Of a stretch of DNA of 6,079 nucleotides, positions 1 to 4,307 are shown one piece after another. Origin of the DNA: Clostridia bacterium (lineage in GTDB: Bacteria; Bacillota; Clostridia; Oscillospirales; Acutalibacteraceae); contig JAFOXT010000064.1 in NCBI GenBank assembly GCA_017425745.1, forward strand, positions 1 through 6,079, read 5' to 3'. The translations under genes were made by a program, and so were the position numbers. Positions within the stretch are counted from its first letter, which is position 1, and every line of letters begins with the position of its first letter. Under the pieces are notes generated by a model. The model made no database searches and had not been told where the DNA came from. It was given only the letters and a program-made list of their open reading frames with translations.

Positions 1-2016
1 GTTAGGAGTACTCTTCATAAACTCGTAAGCAGGAGTATCAATCTTGCCGATTGAATCTGTTACGATAAGATATGATTCGAGTGATACATAGTGAACTGTG
101 GGGCCATAGATATCCTTATGAGCTGTGTAAAGGTCATAAGCAAGGTTAATCTGAGTTTCTACTCTAGCATTAAGAACTGCATATGCATGATCCATATAGC
201 TGAGCATATCATCCTTAACACCGTCAAAAAGAATTTCTGCAACTTCAGGGCTGAGACCTGATGCCATACCGTCAATGAGATTTCTGAGCTCAGCATACCA
301 GTTGTCATAATACTTAAGAGCTGCAAGAAGATCTGCTGTGTCCTGTGAAGGAACGTTGGGCTGAACTGAAGAGAAGAATTCTCTGTATTTAGGAGTATAC
401 GCATCGTTATAGTTAGCCGCTGTTGAAAGGAATACAAGGTGGTTATAAAGAGCTTCTACTCTGCCGAAGAAATCAGCACCTGCTACTTCAGCAATAACTG
501 CCTTGTCAAGAGTCTTAAGTGTGTTATAATCCTGTTCAACAATAAGGCAAGCTGCCCATGCTGTGTTGTAGTTAAGTCTTTCTGCGTCGTTGTCGTTATC
601 AACATCTTCGATTGTCCACTTGTTTTCATAAGCATTAAGATGTTCGTTAATAGCATCTAACTTCTCTTCAACAAGAAGACGTGTGTAAGCTGCGTTGATT
701 TCAGCAATTTTTGCATCAACTTCAGCAGGATTGAAATCGTAGGTTGCAAGAATGTCAGCCTTGTCTGCATCGCTGAGACCCTTATAGCTTGCATAAGCTT
801 CTTCAAGAGCTGCAAGGTGACCTGCGAGCTGTGTTGAATTGTATGAAGAATAATCAACATCCATAAGTCCGTTAATTGTATCAATTATCTTCTGGAAGCC
901 AAGGAAGATAAGAGCTTCTTCAATATTCTTCACTGTTCTTGCATAGGGATAACCGCCGAGGTACTTGTTATAAACCTCTGTACCGAAAGCAGCTTCAGCC
1001 TTTGCTTTCTTATCCTTGATATCTGAAAGAATTTTATTAAGTGATGTTTCATCACTATTGAGTGCAAGAACACCGTTCTTATCAGTTGTTGCAAAGTAAC
1101 TCTTGTAGGTGTTACTGAAAGCTGTCTGAGCAGCTTCAAGAGTTGACTTGTCGATAGTTGCAGTTGCATTTGACTTGGGAGCTACAGTCTGAGCTTTACC
1201 TGACTGGTCCTGAATAGCCATATGGTATTTGGTGCCATCTTTAGTCTGACAGTCTGAACTCTTATACTGGTTACATCTCTGAAGACCTAATCTGTAATAA
1301 TACTGAGTTGTGTAACCTGCAGGAATTTCTGCAATTGTAGCTGCAGCTGCAATAATCTGATCCTTTGCATTTGAAGGAGCATTGATAATAACATCATTCC
1401 ATAACTGAGCAGGTAAGCTGCTTGATTTTTCGAATGAACCGGCATCATGATCCTTACCGTTTGCAGGACGAGCAACACCCGGGTCATCACCGCTTGCCGT
1501 GGGAACTTCCTTGTAGTTAAGAACTGCGTCAAGAAGATAGTCGATTGACGCTGTACTCTGGAGTGTTTTGTAGTTTGTACCCATTGCTTTAATGAGAGCA
1601 TCCTTTACATAACCCCAGTCTGTACATTTGTTTTGCTGTGTGCTACTGTTATAACCGTCTCCGCAAAGCTTGTTATCGTTGTGAGTAGCACTGATTGTAT
1701 ACTCGTCAAGACCCATAACTGCTGCGTGTAATTTATCAATTACATTGCAAACAATATTGAACTCTGACCAGTATGTTGCGTTGTAAGTCCAGGTCTTTAC
1801 ATAGTTTTTATTATCGTAACTATAACCAAATTCTGTGAACTTACCAACTTTTTTTGCGTATTCATCAACAGCTGAAACGAAATTGTTAACAGCAGTTGTG
1901 TTATCTGCCGCTGATGCTGTGATTACAGGACCGAATGTGCCAAAGCAAACACTCATACTTGACATGATCATGATAACAGCAAGCAGCACGCTTAACGCTT
2001 TTTTAGTGGTTTTCAT
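1..2016 (-). CDS. Large secreted helical protein of unknown function, partial (C-terminus outside window)
   Basis: An uninterrupted frame of 672 codons starts at ATG 2016-2014, with a GGAGGA ribosome site at 2028-2023, and runs off the left edge without a stop. Residues 1-36 form a signal peptide: basic MKTTKK, a hydrophobic stretch from residue 7 to about 25, and an ASA-A cleavage site near residues 34-37. No lipobox fits, although Cys24 sits just after the hydrophobic core. Residues 38-270 are rich in Tyr, Trp and Asn and carry spaced cysteines (90, 118, 131, 248, 256) that could form disulfides. From about residue 288 the protein is predominantly amphipathic helix. Residues 395-425 (AALEEAYASYKGLSDADKAD and beyond) resemble the helical-hairpin units of Firmicutes surface proteins. 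I see no catalytic motif, dockerin, cohesin, SLH or LPXTG in the visible part. It follows Lgt-like A by 61 bp with no good promoter of its own, so co-transcription is likely. Reality of the gene: high confidence. Function: unknown. Confidence 0.93.
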   Translation of the reverse strand, partial: MKTTKKALSVLLAVIMIMSSMSVCFGTFGPVITASAADNTTAVNNFVSAVDEYAKKVGKFTEFGYSYDNKNYVKTWTYNATYWSEFNIVCNVIDKLHAAVMGLDEYTISATHNDNKLCGDGYNSSTQQNKCTDWGYVKDALIKAMGTNYKTLQSTASIDYLLDAVLNYKEVPTASGDDPGVARPANGKDHDAGSFEKSSSLPAQLWNDVIINAPSNAKDQIIAAAATIAEIPAGYTTQYYYRLGLQRCNQYKSSDCQTKDGTKYHMAIQDQSGKAQTVAPKSNATATIDKSTLEAAQTAFSNTYKSYFATTDKNGVLALNSDETSLNKILSDIKDKKAKAEAAFGTEVYNKYLGGYPYARTVKNIEEALIFLGFQKIIDTINGLMDVDYSSYNSTQLAGHLAALEEAYASYKGLSDADKADILATYDFNPAEVDAKIAEINAAYTRLLVEEKLDAINEHLNAYENKWTIEDVDNDNDAERLNYNTAWAACLIVEQDYNTLKTLDKAVIAEVAGADFFGRVEALYNHLVFLSTAANYNDAYTPKYREFFSSVQPNVPSQDTADLLAALKYYDNWYAELRNLIDGMASGLSPEVAEILFDGVKDDMLSYMDHAYAVLNARVETQINLAYDLYTAHKDIYGPTVHYVSLESYLIVTDSIGKIDTPAYEFMKSTPN

Positions 2017-2044
2017 GTTTTTTCCTCCATTAGAATTTTTTATT

Positions 2045-2068
2045 GCTAAAAGGCCACAACCTTTTAAC
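2045..2068 (-). other. Short inter-cistronic stem-loop
   Basis: Read on the minus strand, GTTAAAAGG pairs with CCTTTTAGC (9 pairs including one G-U) around a six-base loop, in the 61-bp gap between Lgt-like A and the secreted-protein gene. What follows on the minus strand is A-rich, not a T run, so it does not look like an intrinsic terminator. It could be an mRNA-processing or stability element, or chance. The stem is AT-rich and weak. Confidence 0.3.
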
Positions 2069-2077
2069 TTCAAGTTT

Positions 2078-2941
2078 TTAAGATATTGAGTTGTTCACTC
2101 CCGTATCTTCGGCGGTCTTTGTTTTTGAGGGTAATTTGCTTTTGATTTTTTCTTTCAATGCATCAAGATGAGCATTTATAAAGGTATAGTACTTTTCTTC
2201 AAGCACAGTCAGTTTTTGATTTTTCAATACAAGAAGCCATATGCATGAGTTGACAAAAACCACTATACACCACAGCTGCCAAAATGAAAGACCAAAGAGA
2301 AGGTGCTTCATTTTGTCAAGGTCATAGTATCTGAGAAATTCCCAACAGAATCTTGTGAAGGTGTAAAGCATAGCCGTTATGGGATATGCCGCACCGCTGA
2401 TTCGCTTCTTATATTTAAGACTGTACCAAAAGCTGAAAGCAACAACAAGCACCATTGTAACCGACTCACAAAGCTGTGAGGGGAACATCACTTTTTCATA
2501 TAAAGGGTTATATGTGCCGAAGCTGCATTCGATTCCTGGACAGCAATGAGCGAAAAAGCAACCGAATTTTGAAAATGCAAGGCCGAGAAATGCGCCCGGT
2601 GCAAAAAGGTCGGTAATTTTTTTCCAATCCTTTCCGGAAATAAGTGAAGCTGCAATAAGCACCAGAGGAAGGCCGACAACCACGCCGAAAATTGCAACGT
2701 TCGATTTGCCGCCTCCATACATTCTTGAAACGAATGTATAGAAATCTCCCATCAGCATTGAGCAGTAAATGCCGCCGCTATAACCTAATAATATGAAAAT
2801 CAGGGTGCTGAGCTTTGAAATGCCGTGTTTTTTACAGATGATGAAGCTGAGAATTATTACAACTATAAAACCTATACCCAAAGAAACCTTTGATGCTATA
2901 AGGGGCACTATTCCCAGTTCTTCTAATTTTAATAAATCCAT
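2078..2941 (-). CDS. Lgt-like integral membrane protein A (prolipoprotein diacylglyceryl transferase superfamily)
   Basis: The 287-residue protein has about seven membrane segments (near residues 15-36, 44-64, 82-102, 113-131, 156-175, 184-203, 214-239), the size and layout of Lgt. Lgt landmarks occur in order. K125-x-G-C128-F-F-x-x-C133-C134-x-G136 stands where Lgt has GRxGNFINGELxG. FPSQL-x-E (153-159) matches HPSQLYE. R197-x3-E201-F-L-R204 matches the late R...EFFR motif. Lgt transfers diacylglycerol from phosphatidylglycerol to the lipobox Cys of preprolipoproteins. Here the positions of E. coli Arg143 and Asn146 are Lys and Cys, and the His103 region reads A-I-F-G, so that activity is doubtful; the family assignment is firmer. 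The start is fixed by an in-frame TGA four codons upstream and by GAGGTG at 2957-2952. The C-terminal tail after residue 240 is charged and cytoplasmic-looking. One base separates it from the upstream small ORF. It is a divergent paralogue of the protein at 3339-4250. Confidence 0.88.
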   Translation of the reverse strand: MDLLKLEELGIVPLIASKVSLGIGFIVVIILSFIICKKHGISKLSTLIFILLGYSGGIYCSMLMGDFYTFVSRMYGGGKSNVAIFGVVVGLPLVLIAASLISGKDWKKITDLFAPGAFLGLAFSKFGCFFAHCCPGIECSFGTYNPLYEKVMFPSQLCESVTMVLVVAFSFWYSLKYKKRISGAAYPITAMLYTFTRFCWEFLRYYDLDKMKHLLFGLSFWQLWCIVVFVNSCIWLLVLKNQKLTVLEEKYYTFINAHLDALKEKIKSKLPSKTKTAEDTGVNNSIS

Positions 2942-2942
2942 C

Positions 2943-3038
2943 TCAGCTGCTCACCTCGTTCCTGATAACAAGGCAATTTCTTTCCTCAAAAATCACTTTC
3001 TTTTTTGCCTCAACTTTCATCGAGGACTTGCTAACCAT
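2943..3038 (-). CDS. Small ORF of 31 codons, translationally coupled to Lgt-like A
   Basis: ATG at 3038-3036 is followed by 31 sense codons and TGA at 2945-2943. The stop is one base from the next gene's ATG (TGA-G-ATG). The ribosome site AAGGAGATGAT (3054-3044) differs at one base from the full anti-16S complement AAGGAGGTGAT and is by far the best in the window, with ten bases between GGAG and ATG. The peptide starts MVSKSSMKVEAKKK and continues as a charged stretch with one Cys (residue 22) and a VSS end. It has no signal peptide, no membrane segment and no run of one amino acid typical of attenuation leaders. It could be a small cytosolic partner of the membrane protein, or a leader ORF whose translation delivers ribosomes to the Lgt-like start, which has a weaker site. 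I do not recognise a family. Translation is well supported; function is unknown. Confidence 0.6.
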   Translation of the reverse strand: MVSKSSMKVEAKKKVIFEERNCLVIRNEVSS

Positions 3039-3065
3039 AAGTTATCATCTCCTTCTTCAACCTAT

Positions 3066-3120
3066 CGAATTTGTGGCTTTTGCATAATTTAAAGGTATAA
3101 AAAGCCAATGATATTATTCG
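3066..3120 (-). promoter_or_regulatory. Structured 5' leader hairpin of the small ORF/Lgt-like A transcript
   Basis: On the minus strand, TGGCTTTT (3107-3100... complement of AAAAGCCA) pairs perfectly over 8 bp with AAAAGCCA (3081-3074), leaving an 18-base loop. An outer arm CGAAT/ATTCG (3120-3116 with 3070-3066) adds 5 bp across an asymmetric 8/3 internal loop. The structure would fill most of the roughly 83-nt leader between the predicted start of transcription and the Shine-Dalgarno sequence at 3054-3044. No T run follows, so it is not an intrinsic terminator. I do not recognise a known riboswitch class. A regulatory or mRNA-stabilising role is inference. Confidence 0.4.
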
Positions 3121-3127
3121 TATGTTA

Positions 3128-3156
3128 ACTCTATCACATAATTAGTTAATTTTCAA
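3128..3156 (-). promoter_or_regulatory. Predicted SigA promoter for the minus-strand operon
   Basis: The -35 TTGAAA (3156-3151) is separated by 17 bases from a -10 TAGAGT (3133-3128, 4 of 6 consensus). An upstream TG (3136-3135, TGA before the hexamer) makes an extended -10 that can compensate for the weak hexamer. The predicted start of transcription is near 3121, giving a leader of about 83 nt before the small ORF. The sequence TTGAAA-N12-TGTGA-TA is shared exactly with the divergent promoter at 3280-3308. An alternative -10 TAATAT lies a little downstream but lacks a good -35. Confidence 0.5.
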
Positions 3157-3196
3157 GTCACAATTATAAAAAAGATAAAAATTAATAATTCTTAAG

Positions 3197-3293
3197 GAAA
3201 TATGTACTCAAAAAAATTAATATTTATTTACTGTTCACATTTTGTTTACCCCGAACCCCGAAGCTTTGGTTTTTATTACTTGAAATATGTACT
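3197..3293 (+). repeat. Two copies of a 12-bp direct repeat (GAAATATGTACT)
   Basis: Identical copies of GAAATATGTACT lie at 3197-3208 and 3282-3293, 85 bp apart. The downstream copy overlaps the -35 and the start of the spacer of the Lgt-like B promoter. The upstream copy is preceded by AGGAAA and is followed at the same 17-base distance by TAATAT (3218-3223), so it may be a decayed duplicate promoter or a second binding site for a regulator. Confidence 0.5.
3248..3269 (+). repeat. GC-rich tandem ACCCCGA repeat with adjoining dyad
   Basis: Two tandem ACCCCGA units (3248-3254 and 3255-3261) run into the near-palindrome CCGAAGCTTTGG (3258-3269). They form the only GC-rich patch in an otherwise AT-rich intergenic region and sit 11 bp upstream of the -35 of the Lgt-like B promoter. 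The position suits an activator or repressor site, but there is no direct evidence. Confidence 0.3.
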
Positions 3294-3308
3294 TCAGTGT
3301 GATATAAT
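3280..3308 (+). promoter_or_regulatory. Strong SigA promoter for Lgt-like B
   Basis: The -35 TTGAAA (3280-3285), a 17-base spacer and a perfect -10 TATAAT (3303-3308) with an extended TG at 3300-3301 make this the clearest promoter in the window. Transcription should begin near 3315, leaving a short leader of about 24 nt with the AGGAG ribosome site at 3327-3331. Its -35 and early spacer coincide with the second copy of the 12-bp direct repeat, so a protein bound there would be expected to block it. Confidence 0.8.
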
Positions 3309-3338
3309 CGGTTAAAATTTCAGAACAGGAGAACACCT

Positions 3339-4250
3339 ATGCATCGTTACGTTTATATAGATGGTATTGAAAGACTCATATACGACTATTTTTCATATGG
3401 AGTTATCAGTTTGATTTACATCTACAATTTTCTGTGTTTCAAACAAAAAAAAGAATCTTTAAGCAGGTTATCTTTAATGATTTCGGCTTATCCCACTGAA
3501 AATAAGGTTGTGAAGTTTTTTATATCAAAGAACTTTCTTGCAGCTTTTGAAACTGTACTTACAGTGGCAACATATCTTTTATCAACAACATTTATGGGTA
3601 TATTCGGAGCAATGATCGGCGATGTCAACAACTATTTCGGCATGGTATATTTCATCGCACTTTTACTGCTTTTTACTGCTTACCTGATAGGACTCAACCC
3701 ACTGAAGCAAGCTGACACCTTTGCTCCTTCTATTCCGTTTTCTCTTATTTTGGCAAAAATCGGCTGTTTCTTTACAGGCTGTTGCCATGGTTATGAGTGG
3801 AAATACGGCTACTACAATATGAAAACCGGCTTGGTCGAATTTCCTGTACAGCTTCTTGAGGCGACTGAAGCATTGTTTATCTTCATATTCCTTTTATGTT
3901 ATAAGAAGAAAAGCAAGCCCGGCACTCTCCTACCGATGTTCACAATTCTTTATTCAGGACTGCGCTTTTTCAGTGAGTTTCTTCGCGGTGAAGCAGAGCC
4001 GATGTTCTGGATTATCAAGCCGTACCATTTATTCTGTATTGCAGGCGTAATCTTAGGCGTTGCAGAATATTGGTTTATTACCAGATACGGCAACAAACTG
4101 GTTGAGATCTGTGAAAACAGTTTCATCTGTAATTTTGTAGAAAAAAGACTTACAGCACGCATAAAAAAGAAGGCTGATGCACAAAAAACAGTTGTGCACC
4201 ACCACAAAAGGAAGAAAAAGAATACGAAAAAGACTACACACAAAAAGTAA
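3339..4250 (+). CDS. Lgt-like integral membrane protein B (prolipoprotein diacylglyceryl transferase superfamily)
   Basis: The 303-residue protein has several hydrophobic segments (near residues 17-33, 66-94, 99-118, 127-147, 174-188, 196-212, 224-247). It shares ordered motifs with protein A: D-x-FAP (126-130), K140-x-G-C143-F-F-x-x-C148-C149-x-G151, FP-x-QL-x-E (168-174) and R209-x3-E213-F-L-R216. Over the 26 residues ending at Gly151 about half are identical to protein A. As in A, the positions of Arg143 and Asn146 of E. coli Lgt are Lys and Cys, so normal lipoprotein diacylglyceryl transfer is uncertain. The N-terminal third is divergent. The C-terminus (residues 270-303) is strongly basic, with an HHHKRKKK cluster absent from A, suited to contact with anionic lipid or nucleic acid on the cytoplasmic face (inference). 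The AGGAG at 3327-3331 sits seven bases before ATG, and no other in-frame start occurs downstream of the promoter. It is transcribed alone, divergent from the A operon, and ends in the terminator at 4269-4301. Confidence 0.87.
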   Translation: MHRYVYIDGIERLIYDYFSYGVISLIYIYNFLCFKQKKESLSRLSLMISAYPTENKVVKFFISKNFLAAFETVLTVATYLLSTTFMGIFGAMIGDVNNYFGMVYFIALLLLFTAYLIGLNPLKQADTFAPSIPFSLILAKIGCFFTGCCHGYEWKYGYYNMKTGLVEFPVQLLEATEALFIFIFLLCYKKKSKPGTLLPMFTILYSGLRFFSEFLRGEAEPMFWIIKPYHLFCIAGVILGVAEYWFITRYGNKLVEICENSFICNFVEKRLTARIKKKADAQKTVVHHHKRKKKNTKKTTHKK

Positions 4251-4268
4251 ATAATCTTTATTAAAAGA

Positions 4269-4301
4269 AATGCATCCGAGCCGTCAAAGCTCGGATGCAT
4301 T
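4269..4301. terminator. Bidirectional intrinsic terminator between converging genes
   Basis: A perfect 13-bp stem (4269-4281 with 4289-4301, core TGCATCCGAG/CTCGGATGCA) closes a seven-base loop. It is followed on the plus strand by TATTATTTTA and on the minus strand by a U-rich stretch (complement of the AAAAGAAA upstream of the stem). It lies 18 bp after the stop of Lgt-like B and 6 bp after the stop of the converging synthetase gene, so it should end both transcripts. Confidence 0.9.
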
Positions 4302-4307
4302 ATTATT

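Noticed and set aside
159..1601. Several minus-strand ORFs of 75-104 codons
   Set aside because: They are out-of-frame shadows of the continuous 672-codon frame, which only lacks a stop because it leaves the window.
2017..2077. Separate promoter for the secreted-protein gene
   Set aside because: TTGAAG and TTGTGG are present, but no -10 lies at an acceptable distance without overlapping the ribosome site.
1835..2089. Plus-strand ORF of 84 codons
   Set aside because: It is antisense to the signal-peptide region of the secreted protein and has no ribosome site or recognisable content.
2943..3038. Frameshifted N-terminus of Lgt-like A
   Set aside because: The small ORF is charged and not membrane-like, has its own excellent ribosome site, and Lgt-like A already has a normal length and its own start, so two coupled genes fit better than one broken gene.
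2793..3092. Plus-strand ORF of 99 codons over the start of Lgt-like A
   Set aside because: It is antisense to Lgt-like A and to the coupled small ORF, has no ribosome site, and its composition is that of a shadow frame.
3248..3276. Intrinsic terminator (dyad followed by a T run) on the plus strand
   Set aside because: The stem is only six pairs with no room for a loop, the T run is short, and no plus-strand gene lies upstream.
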